Shown here one piece after another: positions 32,271 to 42,078 of a DNA stretch of 64,000 bases. Position numbers and translations under genes: made by a program. The stretch's first letter is position 1. Every line of letters starts with the position of its first letter. Origin of the DNA: Bolinopsis microptera (Eukaryota > Ctenophora > Tentaculata > Lobata > Bolinopsidae); the NCBI RefSeq assembly GCF_026151205.1, contig NC_087073.1, forward strand, positions 13,225,837-13,289,836, written 5' to 3'. The notes under the pieces are model-generated. The model made no database searches, was not told the origin of the DNA, and worked only from the letters and a program-made list of their open reading frames with translations.

Positions 32271-33053
32271 ATCTGCGAATATTCCCGTAGACACGTCTTC
32301 CGCCCCGAGGTTTGAGACCTGGAATCAAGGATCTGCGAATATTACCCCATGAGTTAAGTGTGTATGTTTAATAAAAGGACGAATAATATAGGAAAGTAAT
32401 GTGAACTATACATCTTGACGACGCGACAAGCCAGTGACCGAAGTAGTGAACAGTGGAAAATAAATGAAAAAATGTCTCCAGATGCTTCTGTCGCCTTAGG
32501 TGGAAAGGGGTCAGGCAAGTAGATTAGTGATTCTTCTTTTGCATTCGCGGTCAAGAAGAATCACTTGCAATTGCAAAAAATAGGGTTTGACCTAATAACT
32601 CAATAACCTGAAGTCTGTAGATTTTACAACCACTCTCTACCCCACTCAATGTGATGATTCTGACCATTTCAATACCCAATAAGAGCGTTTAGCTCCAATT
32701 AGAAGCTGAGATATCCTGAAATAAGTGTGATAATTGTTACTCGCGAGACCGCAAAAGGGTCATATAACTCATCAAACTTATGTGAGGACTTTGAAATCAT
32801 GTTCTACCTCTCTAAATATGTTGATTCTGACCATTTTCATACCCAAGTTGATTTCTTTTCTTCAATCAGAGGTTGAGATATGTGGGTTTAGATATCGCAA
32901 AAGCGACGAAAAAGGGCGTGGTCAATTTCCCAAAACTGCCCCATATTCAGAAAGTCTACCCAAGCCAAATTTGTTTCTGAGGGGTCTCTCGAGCCGTTCC
33001 AGGTCTCAAACCTCGGGGCGGAAGACGTGTCTACGGGAATATTCTCAGATCAG
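32271..33053. mobile_element. small fold-back element, relative of the 50-53 kb element
   Basis: Inverted ends (gatctgcgaatattcccgta at the left, its complement at the right, continuing through the cttccgccccgaggtttgag box) enclose about 780 bp. Internal units contain taccccactcaatgtgatga and related text as in the 3.3-kb element, but there are only about two or three of them. No ORF. It probably moves by a transposase supplied in trans. Confidence 0.65.
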
Positions 33054-33257
33054 CTAAGCGTACGCTATAATATAGAACCAGCTTGGATCGCAATACCTTA
33101 ACACATTGAAATCGACTCAATTTATTCACTTTATCTTGTACATTGTACACACAATGTGTCTGAATGTGATGTGCAATATGATGTTGTAAAGTTACTTTAA
33201 ACTTTTGAAGTAAGCACAACGAGAGAGACTTTGCAAAGAAACCAGGGGCTATCATGG

Positions 33258-33345
33258 CGCCCCAGTAACTCGTACTCCGTTTTATAGATCTATGTTATAG
33301 CGTACGCTTAGCTGTATATTGACCACATAACACATTAGATATTTT
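33258..33345. repeat. left arm of an inverted repeat pair (partner 36408-36492)
   Basis: The arm includes tactccgttttatagatcta, tatagcgtacgcttagctg and ttgaccacataacacatt, found inverted at 36408-36492. Parts recur at 25620-25655 and 33053-33066. The pair frames a 3.2-kb composite of other elements and abuts the second LINE, so it may be the boundary of a larger inverted-repeat element. Confidence 0.7.
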
Positions 33346-33851
33346 ACCAAAACCCATAATCATGGGTAGAGTGGACCGCTGCCAGTGTCTCTCTTTCCCA
33401 AACAAAAGGAAATGATATTAATTTGATTGACCGTTCTCAAATGCAAAATGATACCGAGAATGAAATCGGTCGCTCGCTTTTCCCATTCATTCACGGCTTA
33501 CGAATTGTAATAATTTTCGATTGGTTACATGTCAATCAGATGCTGTAAAAATCTCTTTGGGTTGCGTTCGGGTCGATACCTAGTATTTCGGGGTAAGGGT
33601 GGTAGTTATCACTTATTGCATTAGCTGAAGTTTATTGAATCTTTATTGCCGAGTACAGCTGCCTTTGGGTAGTTCTTCTTAATCTATTACAATCGTAAAT
33701 GAATGGGAAAAGCGAGCGACCGATTTCATTCTCGGTATCATTTTGCATTTGAGAACGGTCAATCAAATTAATATCATTTCCTTTTGTTTGGGAAAGAGAG
33801 ACACTGGCAGCGGTCCACTCTACCCATGATTATGGGTTTTGGTAAAATATC
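33338..33851. mobile_element. 514-bp MITE with about 165-bp inverted arms
   Basis: The left arm from gatattttaccaaaacccat matches the right arm (ending at 33851) almost perfectly over about 165 bp, through ggaaatgatattaatttgat and cgctcgcttttcccattcat. The roughly 170-bp centre is unique. No coding capacity. High arm identity indicates recent origin or arm homogenisation. Confidence 0.85.
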
Positions 33852-35274
33852 ATCTCTTTTTGATTATAATTTGTCAGGGTACTTTATAAAGTCGAAATAT
33901 AAACTGATATCTTCATTATAATAAGGAGGAAGTTTCAACGATTTCGAAATTTTTCCTTTAAAAACATTTCCTTGTGTTTAGGTAAGCATATCGGTCCATC
34001 ACTGACTGAATATACCACTTAATACTCATTCAAGTTGACATTAAATTCATATATAATGACATTAAACTGTCGTGGCAAAGCAGAATTTGTTGGAAATCAC
34101 GAATGAGCAAAATTCTCACCTTTCGCACGTGCAAACTTTGAGCGGACGTTGCATGCGCATCCAATATTGAATCGCCGTAAATTTTTGCATGTAATTGTTT
34201 TATATATAGCTTAATAAGCATGCAAAGTTTCAAAGTATTTCAAGAAGAACTGTAATCACAACGGCACTCTAAAGTTGACAGAAAATGACGAAAACAGCAA
34301 TTTTCAGTGATTTTAGCAATTTTCTATCAATTTGGGCGTGTCCCCACGTGTGCAACTTTTCGATTTTCAACTTTAAAACTAGCCTAATGCACAATTTATA
34401 CCTATAGGAAGCAGAACTGAGCTCCACAACCCAAGGCATGGCCCAACACCAAAGAATACTAAATCGCAAAATTGACGTTTTTATAAAATAATTCTTCAAA
34501 AAAGCACAAACTTCAATGACAAATATCTTTATGAAGGAGCAAGCTAGAAAAACTTTCCGGTAGATTTTCAGAATGCTTGAACAATTATCTAAGATGAAAA
34601 TTTCCTCAGATTTTGAATAAAATTACTCCTTAATGGGTTAAAATTAATTTTAAAAGTTATTACTTTGTCAAAAATCAAGTTTTAAAAACGGTTAACTTGA
34701 TGACGTCATCAAGGGGTGTTTATGACGTCAAATAAATTTTGTATACAATGTAAACTAAAGTGTAAATAATTATTTGCAAGACCTGTGGTCGGAAATGGCT
34801 GTATCTTTTATACTTTTGAATCTATGGACACTTAAATACAGGCTACAATTGACTGGCAAAGCGTCTATCCCTGAATATATATGTATGTATATCTGTATGT
34901 ATATGTCCCGACAATCTGTCGTAAAACAGGGGTTCTAGAAAACCCATTTCCCGATGCTCCTGAAACCTGAAACTTTTTTTGCAGTCAATTTGGTCAACAT
35001 CTAGACGCCCTGAAAAATTTCAGATCTCTAACTCGATTTTAACATGGTTTTTAAGGCACCTGAATATGGCGATTTTGGGTTTTTTACCAAATTTCGTATA
35101 AGTATAACAGTGCTGGCGAGTATTTTATGCAAATTTCTTAAAAATCTCAACATAACTATTTTTTATTCCTGTCATCTTTGACATCAAATTAGAATGTTTT
35201 GAACTAAAAATAAATCTGCTGAACGACTTCCGATGAGTCTTAATGCCTGAAAAACTCCTGCCGGAGGCGGCGGC
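33852..35274. other. no gene seen
   Basis: AT-rich sequence with no supported exon, between a MITE and a long hairpin. The block near 34860 (tatgtatgtatatctgtatg) is a small TATG-rich repeat. Confidence 0.5.
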
Positions 35275-35549
35275 CTTCGGCCGCCGCCTTCGGCCGGAGT
35301 GCACGCTTCGCGTGCACGAAAGAGGCTTGTAACGTGTACCAAAGGGGGTATAATAGTAAAGGGGGTATAATAGTAAAGGGGGTATAATAGTAAAGGGGGT
35401 ACATAGTATACGGTATACTATGTACCCCCTTTACTATTATACCCCCTTTACTATTATACCCCCTTTACTATTATACCCCCTTTGGTACACGTTACAAGCC
35501 TCTTTCGTGCACGCGAAGCGTGCACTCCGGCCGAAGGCGGCGGCCGAAG
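35275..35549. repeat. 275-bp near-perfect palindrome with GC-rich ends
   Basis: The arms meet at position 35412. From outside inwards each holds a GC-rich stem (ggccgccgccttcggcc), gcacgcttcgcgtgcacg, a conserved aggcttgtaacgtgtacc block and three or four copies of aaagggggtataatagt. The structure can extrude as one long cruciform. It produces chance open frames but no protein. Confidence 0.9.
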
Positions 35550-35550
35550 T

Positions 35551-35589
35551 TGCATTTATTGTGGGTATACTATACCCACAATAAATGCA
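35551..35589. repeat. 39-bp perfect palindrome
   Basis: tgcatttattgtgggtata, a central c and the exact complement. It sits immediately after the long palindrome, interrupting or ending it. Confidence 0.95.
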
Positions 35590-35619
35590 CCGGTCGTGCT
35601 TGCCAGCACTGTGATAATA

Positions 35620-35770
35620 ACATAGGACTAGGAACTTAGGAACCGAGTACCTGTTAGGGATTTTGGTGCAGGACTGGAATCGGTCAGATATCAATCAATC
35701 TTCCTTTTTTCAGACCGGAGCCTATAGTGGCAAACAGGAGAATTAAATCTAACTGAAAAGATTTCCGACC
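35620..35770. repeat. dispersed repeat, inverted copy at 43404-43560
   Basis: The order ggaaccgagtacctgt, gactggaatcgg, gatatcaat...cttcc, tggcaaacaggagaatt is found reverse-complemented at 43404-43560. Non-coding. Confidence 0.7.
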
Positions 35771-35791
35771 CCCCCCCCCCCTCTACTAGTA

Positions 35792-36179
35792 TATGATTAT
35801 GATGTTTTCAAGGGTCACTTGGCGGAAAAAGTCAACGAAATTATGGCACTCAACAACATAGTTCATGAGCTAGTCCCCGCCAACATGACAAACTTGTTCC
35901 AGCCTCTAGATATTACGGTAAATCGTGTTACCAAGGACATTGTCGAACGTTCATATTACGTTCATATTACTCAGGGGAGGAAATGAAACAGTGTTAAGGT
36001 TAACTTAAAGTTGTCTAAGATAAAAACCACTTCACGCCGAATGGCTTGTAAAAGTTAACACTAAAATGCAGGACCGGGGTATTTTGATTAAAAAGGTTTT
36101 CATAAAGCTTGAAATCACTGATGCTTTAAGCATGGACTATTTCATGCACGAAAACCCATTTGATGAAGATGATATGTGA
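35792..36179 (+). pseudogene. pogo/Tigger-like DDE transposase relic
   Basis: The frame from 35792 reads YDYDVFKGHLAEKV, then VPANMTNLFQPLDITVNR, a signature of DDE-superfamily transposases of the pogo/Tigger group (consensus type VPANxTxxxQPLD). A stop follows at 35984-35986. Homology resumes in other frames: VNLKLSKIKTTS, and later a C-terminal piece ending HENPFDEDDM at 36179. Only the C-terminal catalytic third survives, with at least two frame breaks. The surrounding inverted repeats may be the non-autonomous derivatives or host repeats of this family; that link is unproven. Confidence 0.65.
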
Positions 36180-36407
36180 TATTAGACACTGATCATGTAC
36201 ACATATTTTAACATTTTTACTGCTTAACGACTGCTTTTCTTACTTACTGTATAAAAATGGATTTAAAATTCATTTGCTGAAATAAAAAAACGTCAAAAAA
36301 AATGAAAAAATTCTGATTTTTGGTTTTTAATGCCTTCTAGCGTTCATATTAATATCCGTTCATAATTGCGTCCGTTCATTTAATGTCCGTCCAAATAATG
36401 TCCGATA

Positions 36408-36492
36408 AGGTATATCAAATGTGTTATGTGGTCAATATACTACAGCTAAGCGTACGCTATAACATAGATCTATAAAACGGAGTACTGGGGCA
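36408..36492. repeat. right arm of an inverted repeat pair (partner 33258-33345)
   Basis: Contains aatgtgttatgtggtcaata, cagctaagcgtacgctata and tagatctataaaacggagta, the complement of the left arm. The second LINE begins just to its right. Confidence 0.7.
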
Positions 36493-36547
36493 ACATGTAA
36501 ATCCCTCGTTAACATATTGTGTGTACAAGTTACAGTGACTAAAATGA

Positions 36548-39500
36548 CTCGATTCCAATCTGTCAAGGTTTGCTAGCAGTAGCACAGTCTGCTTCCTGGT
36601 ACCGGGTGGTAAATCTCGTGCTGATGGAGATGGCTCTGGCGGCTCAACACCAACTAATAAAAATGACTCTAGGGAATCCACGAACCAGGACGGGAAAAAC
36701 GGAAACGGAAGTGGAAACTCTATCTACAATGGAGGACAGGACTCCTCATCAAGCGGCCCCCAGGACAAAGGGGACAGTGATGATGACGACGACAACCCTA
36801 ACAAATCTGGTAGTGAATCTTTCAAAGATACCAGCTTCTCAACCGATCATGACAACAAGAATGAAGAATCTGAGGAATCAGATCCCGCAAGCAAAGAACC
36901 CGAAAGCTCCATTCCTTCTACGGAGACCCCAGAGGAAGAACTCCCGTCTCTGAATCAAGATAAGAACAACTTTCTCACGAGTACCTTGAGTTGTCCCGGA
37001 AAGCTCAACTTTGGACCCGAAGAATCAGAAGAAGACCTACGCCGCAGACTAACACCAACAGATGATCATCTCAACTTCTGTGATGAGATAACATCCGTCA
37101 GACGGCTGAATACGTTACCGATCATAACAGGGCTAAACGACCCCGTCATCAGAATGAGAAATCTCTCATCATCTCCAGGATACACCTTAGTCAGTCCAGG
37201 AGGTGACTCTGCCGAGCTTTGTCGTGACATATTCCACTGCAAATCTCTCTTCCCAACAGAGCCTGCGAATATCCTATACTGGTCGACAGACAGTGAAGTA
37301 TCCTTCAGGAAATATGGGATCCACCAACGGGAGTTTTGTCTGTTCAGCTCTCGTTACCACCCATGCAACTCATGGGACACATATGATGCCAAGGAGTTCA
37401 AGGAAGTGCCTATCCTACTTCAGTGCATGAATCAAATCATCAGCGATCATCGCATCGACGAGAACCCCTCACTCAACAGCTGTGTGGTCGAAAAGATCAG
37501 AATGAACGAACACACACCAGAATCAACGGTCTTCCCATCCGACCTTGATTCATACGCAGAGGACAACTCCGTAATGGTAATCCTCTGCCTGGGTCAACAG
37601 AATGCGATCGATGTTATACCCAAGTCACACTCCGGATCTTTGCGTGGTAAGGTAGATGCAGGAAGGCTGTCTCCGGATCATGGGGGAGCGGTTTTCTTGT
37701 CCAAAGATGCACTCAAACGCTACCAAGTCCGGTCAGGAGTAGGACTCAGTAACTCTCTAAATAACGATGCAAGACCATCCTACAGACTTATCTTCTTTCG
37801 CTCGAAAATAGATACTGACGGAACGTTGTTATGGGACAGTACCGATATTCCCAATGAGAGTATCAGATCATCAAGATTCTGCAATACCCTAAGTTACAGA
37901 ATGGGTCAAGTTCATATATACCAACAAATATTGGACAAGCTTACCCCAGCTGACTTTACTTTGATACTGGATGCCATGGATCAATCCACATCTAGTAGCG
38001 ACTCCCTGAACGATATGAAAACAAGAACAGAAACTCTCTTAGCAGACCCTTACTCACCCCCCAGCTATGCCGCTGTAAGTGTAATAGTAACTAAGATGAA
38101 ACTGAAAGACGCGAAAGAGGAGCTTACTGCATGTAACCAGGAAAATAATGGTGTTGTAGCCTTGTTAAGACAGAGACTATGCAGATACTTAACTAGGGAC
38201 TCAGACCAGTCATGCGACAAAAGTGGAGAGTTCTTATACTCCCCTGAACCGCCACTCTCTGAAACTGCCCCGGTTCCAAACAGCGTTGTATCTCCTACTG
38301 AGTTCTGTTTTACCAGCTCACTGCCCAACGCTAAGGATTTCCTGAGATCAAAACTGGATAAACACTCCTCTACACAGCAAGCATCCAAAACTAAGAGGAA
38401 AAGACAACCAGCTGACACCAAGACTGATCTAAGCTTTCAAGGACTTGAAACTTACATTAAATCACTCGAATCAGCTACAGAAAATGAACTCACAAAGGAG
38501 CTCGGATTCCTCAAACTGAGCAGTGAAGGAAGCTCAAAAATCAGAAAAAAGAGGATCACTCAACATTTGAAGAACCCTAATCAACTCTCCGCTGCTAGCA
38601 GCAGTGCTACATCTGAGCAACTCAACGATGTGCAGAATAGACTGGAAGTGATGGAAAGATCCAATGTGTCAATCAGCTCTATTCTTACTGAAATTAAAAA
38701 TGAGATGAAAGAGCTAAAGCTCACGATAACAGAAAAGACCTCTGGAGCCAAATCGACTGGAGACTGTCAAATAGCAAGAAATTGTTCAAGTGGCACTGAT
38801 CTCCTTAAAAGCCTGACAAAAGCTACCCAAGACACCAGTCTGCTCCTCGAAAAATCAGAAAAAGGTCTAAAAGGGCTGACACAAACCCTAAAAGACACTA
38901 TGACTGTAAAGAAAGATCTGGATGTCTGGCGTCAGAGCGTTTTCAAAAGGGAAGAGAGTGACAAAATCAACGAAATCCATAACATCATTTCGACCCCTAA
39001 TTTTCAAGAAATCCTCAGTATCAGCCAGTTAGACCCAGGTGCAAATTCTAGCCAAGACCATGTGAGACATATCCCCAGGTCTCCGGCTGACACGAGGACC
39101 AACAGGGACACCCCTGGGCTATCACCAAATCAGGGACGATCCTCCTACAGGAGAGAGGGTATAGAACCCAGACAGAGAGACAAGAGAACAGGTGTCTTCC
39201 GGGCAGATAGACCAAAAAGAGCAAGTAACCGGCCTGTTCCAAGCCAAAAGTTCACACACTCCTTTGAACAGCCTGAGTTCATCCAAAGAATCTCCCAGCT
39301 AACCAAAGATGCCGAATCCGCCCCAAAAACCCATGAGGCAGTCGAAGCACTGAATAGGCACATTACAGAACTTATAAATGATGCCGCTAAAAATGAGCTT
39401 GAAATCTCTAAACAGACCCAGAATCCAAAACCCAAGTTCGATTCATGGTTTGACGGCAAGTGTCACACCGCACGACGCCTCTTCAAGCGGTCAATAAAGA

Positions 39501-41923
39501 TTGTCGATAATAACCCTGACAATCAAAGGATCAAAGCTCGACACCGTGCTAACTGCAGAGGATATCGAAAGATTGTCAATAAGAAACGGGATGACTTCTT
39601 CAATAGTCTTAACAAAAAGATTAAAAACGGTAAAACCATATCCTGGAGAGACTTCAAAAAGCTTAAGAGCTACAAGAAGGAAGAAGTCCAAACTGACTCA
39701 GAGCAACTTAAAACCTTCCATCAGTTCTACGCTGAGCTCTACTCTGACACTCATCCAACTGTAGACTCTCTCACCAAAAGAGCTCTCCTCGAAGAAGCCA
39801 ACACCCTAGCCGAGGGATCTGCCCCCAATGAGTCGCTGAACAGCGCATTTACACTGGGTGAGCTGAACGCTGCACTAGGCAAACTAAAATCCGGCAAAGC
39901 ATCTGCTTTTGACCACATAAGCAATGAAATGCTCAAGGGTTTGAACGTGAAAATGAGGTCCCTCCTCCTTAAACTCTTCAATCTGTGCCTTGAGACAGGA
40001 ACCTACCTCTGGAGCAAAAGTGTGATCACACCGATTCACAAAAAAGGGTGCATCAGGAACCCTGACAACTATAGAGCAATAGCAGTATGTAGCTGTATTG
40101 GGAAACTGCTCTCCACGATGCTGCTATCTCGGCTTGTCACTCACCGCCAAATCTCTCATCCAGATCCACCTAATCAAGCAGGCTTTACCAAAGGAAGTCA
40201 ATGTAATGACCATATATTCACGCTGATGTCCACAATCGAAAAATACAAGAAAGTGAAAAGTAAAATATATGCAGTGTTCATTGATCTCCGAAAAGCGTTT
40301 GATCTAGTGTGCAGACAAGCCCTCCTGTTCAAACTAGCCTGCTATGGCGTCAACGGCGGCTACTACGACATCATCAAAGACATGTACAGTAAATCAGAGG
40401 GTCATATCAAGATGAATGGTAAAATCAGTGAAGCATTCAAGATCCTCAAAGGGACTGAACAAGGACATCCACTCAGCCCCGAGTTTTTCAAAGTCTACTT
40501 TAAAAAGCTTTCTGACCTCCTCAATGAAGCCGTTGTGAACTGCCCAACTCTCGCTGGTATCTCAGTGACTCACCTAGCGTGGGCTGATGATCTAGTAATC
40601 CTCGCCCTAGATCCTGAATCACTCCAAAAGTTGCTTTCGATCATTGGGGACTACTGTATCGAATGGGGTCTGGAAATCAACATCTCCAAAACCAAATTCA
40701 TGGTCTTCAACGGTAAAGGACCTGACATTCCAAACTGGCGTCCTTCTATTCATGACAGAGATATAGAGATGGTCTCCAGCTACTGCTATCTTGGAATCAT
40801 TATAAGCAGCACAGGGAAATTTCGGCAGGCAACTGACTCTCTCTACCGTAAGGGACTCGGAGCTTACTTTAGCTTGAGAAGCACCATAGACCGGAGATAC
40901 ATTGACGCATCATGCCTTAACAAACTATTTGACACCCTTGTCAAGCCTATTCTACTATACGGTTGTCAAGTTTGGGCCCCAGTTCTACCCACCGTCAGTA
41001 AGGTCCTCTCTTGCTTCAGCAAGTTTCACAACCTTGATCATGCAGTCTCCCACATCGCAAAACAGAAACTGGAGCAAGTGCACCTACGTCACCTCAAATA
41101 CCTTCTTGGTATTAACAGAAGGGCAGTCAATGCTACAGCCTGGGGAGAAACTGGCTCATACCCAATTATAATTGAGATGTTGAAACTGAGTACTAAATAC
41201 TTCAAAAGAGTTATGAGCCTTCCCTCAACACAACTGGTCAAAGCTGCAATGACTGAGCAGATTAACCTCAAATTGTCATGGTTTGTAGGCATCGAATCAG
41301 TTATCAAGTCATTTAACAACATCGACCTTCCTGACAGGAATTCATCATCGTTGCTCAACGCAACCTTCCTCGCGGACTCCTGCAGCCCTGGATTGATGAC
41401 AGAGAACCTGCGAAAACTATTCCGTGATTCCTGGGGTTCTCTTGTGAAAGATTCTAGAAAGCTATCATTCTACAGTGAAGTCAAAAAAGAATTTGGATGG
41501 GAGCCATATCTAAACCACGCTAGGTCTTTCCAGGACAGAAGGGCAACCACACAGATTCGGTCCAGTTCTCATCACCTTAGAATTGAAAGGGGGAGGTACG
41601 ACAAAACTCCACTTGATGAAAGGACCTGTAACTATTGCGAGCTGAACATCAACCAGCTAATCATCGAAGACGAGAACCATATGCTCCATTCCTGCCCCCT
41701 AGGGAAAGTTCCAAGGGACAGATTTCAAAGCCTCAGTGGAAATCTAGTCAGCATTGACGGAAATGGTAGCTTCAATCTTGCCTCCACGTTTATCTCGCAA
41801 CCCGATTGCATGGACAAACTCAGCGATGAGGACGTAAGTTTGATCAAACTCTCGACCAGCACCATTAATAAAATCTACAGACTAACCCTCAACTTCAAAG
41901 AAAGTCTAAATGTAAATAACTAG
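36548..41923 (+). CDS. LINE polyprotein: degenerate AlkB-like region, SAP-like motifs, reverse transcriptase, CCHC knuckle
   Basis: An open frame of 1,791 codons with no stop. No in-frame ATG occurs near its beginning, so the true start is missing or unusual. Residues 1-150 are acidic and Gly/Ser/Asn-rich. Residues about 240-417 align by order with the AlkB domain of the neighbouring LINE (NSCVVEKI, FPSDLDSYAEDNSVMVILCLG, GGAVFLS, RPSYRLIFFR). However, the iron-binding His of HxD reads Pro (P-S-D) and the distal His reads Val. Two SAP-like helix motifs lie near 516-550 (LKDAKEELTAC) and 631-675. A coiled and basic region leads to the RT (about 1108-1400; DLRKAFDLV, GTEQGHPLSPEFF, catalytic WADDLVIL near 1344). 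A CNYC...H-x4-C knuckle is at about 1694-1715. I see no EEP or REL endonuclease. Confidence 0.78.
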   Translation, partial: LDSNLSRFASSSTVCFLVPGGKSRADGDGSGGSTPTNKNDSRESTNQDGKNGNGSGNSIYNGGQDSSSSGPQDKGDSDDDDDNPNKSGSESFKDTSFSTDHDNKNEESEESDPASKEPESSIPSTETPEEELPSLNQDKNNFLTSTLSCPGKLNFGPEESEEDLRRRLTPTDDHLNFCDEITSVRRLNTLPIITGLNDPVIRMRNLSSSPGYTLVSPGGDSAELCRDIFHCKSLFPTEPANILYWSTDSEVSFRKYGIHQREFCLFSSRYHPCNSWDTYDAKEFKEVPILLQCMNQIISDHRIDENPSLNSCVVEKIRMNEHTPESTVFPSDLDSYAEDNSVMVILCLGQQNAIDVIPKSHSGSLRGKVDAGRLSPDHGGAVFLSKDALKRYQVRSGVGLSNSLNNDARPSYRLIFFRSKIDTDGTLLWDSTDIPNESIRSSRFCNTLSYRMGQVHIYQQILDKLTPADFTLILDAMDQSTSSSDSLNDMKTRTETLLADPYSPPSYAAVSVIVTKMKLKDAKEELTACNQENNGVVALLRQRLCRYLTRDSDQSCDKSGEFLYSPEPPLSETAPVPNSVVSPTEFCFTSSLPNAKDFLRSKLDKHSSTQQASKTKRKRQPADTKTDLSFQGLETYIKSLESATENELTKELGFLKLSSEGSSKIRKKRITQHLKNPNQLSAASSSATSEQLNDVQNRLEVMERSNVSISSILTEIKNEMKELKLTITEKTSGAKSTGDCQIARNCSSGTDLLKSLTKATQDTSLLLEKSEKGLKGLTQTLKDTMTVKKDLDVWRQSVFKREESDKINEIHNIISTPNFQEILSISQLDPGANSSQDHVRHIPRSPADTRTNRDTPGLSPNQGRSSYRREGIEPRQRDKRTGVFRADRPKRASNRPVPSQKFTHSFEQPEFIQRISQLTKDAESAPKTHEAVEALNRHITELINDAAKNELEISKQTQNPKPKFDSWFDGKCHTARRLFKRSIKIVDNNPDNQRIKARHRANCRGYRKIVNKKRDDFFNSLNKKIKNGKTISWRDFKKLKSYKKEEVQTDSEQLKTFHQFYAELYSDTHPTVDSLTKRALLEEANTLAEGSAPNESLNSAFTLGELNAALGKLKSGKASAFDHISNEMLKGLNVKMRSLLLKLFNLCLETGTYLWSKSVITPIHKKGCIRNPDNYRAIAVCSCIGKLLSTMLLSRLVTHRQISHPDPPNQAGFTKGSQCNDHIFTLMSTIEKYKKVKSKIYAVFIDLRKAFDLVCRQALLFKLACYGVNGGYYDIIKDMYSKSEGHIKMNGKISEAFKILKGTEQGHPLSPEFFKVYFKKLSDLLNEAVVNCPTLAGISVTHLAWADDLVILALDPESLQKLLSIIGDYCIEWGLEINISKTKFMVFNGKGPDIPNWRPSIHDRDIEMVSSYCYLGIIISSTGKFRQATDSLYRKGLGAYFSLRSTIDRRYIDASCLNKLFDTLVKPILLYGCQVWAPVLPTVSKVLSCFSKFHNLDHAVSHIAKQKLEQVHLRHLKYLLGINRRAVNATAWGETGSYPIIIEMLKLSTKYFKRVMSLPSTQLVKAAMTEQINLKLSWFVGIESVIKSFNNIDLPDRNSSSLLNATFLADSCSPGLMTENLRKLFRDSWGSLVKDSRKLSFYSEVKKEFGWEPYLNHARSFQDRRATTQIRSSSHHLRIERGRYDKTPLDERTCNYCELNINQLIIEDENHMLHSCPLGKVPRDRFQSLSGNLVSIDGNGSFNLASTFISQPDCMDKLSDEDVSLIKLSTSTINKIYRLTLNFKESLNVNN

Positions 41924-42044
41924 CTTCCTCTTTCAGTCCTTCCTTTCTTCCTTTCTTTTTTTCCCCTTTTTCTTTCCGCCTTTTTTTCTTTTCCAGCTTT
42001 GGATCTGTGACGGATGTGATGGATTTCTTGCGGTCACTTTTATC

Positions 42045-42078
42045 CCTACATGGGCTCCCGGCCGTGCGTCCATGTAGG
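42045..42078 (+). other. hairpin in the 3' region of the second LINE
   Basis: cctacatgg and ccatgtagg form a 9-bp stem around a GC-rich loop (ctcccggccgtgcg). A stem-loop near the 3' end could be the recognition structure for the LINE's own RT; that role is inferred. Confidence 0.45.

Noticed and set aside
35437-35694. Minus-strand frame across the long palindrome
   Set aside because: Its sequence is dictated by inverted repeats and 17-bp units; not a gene.
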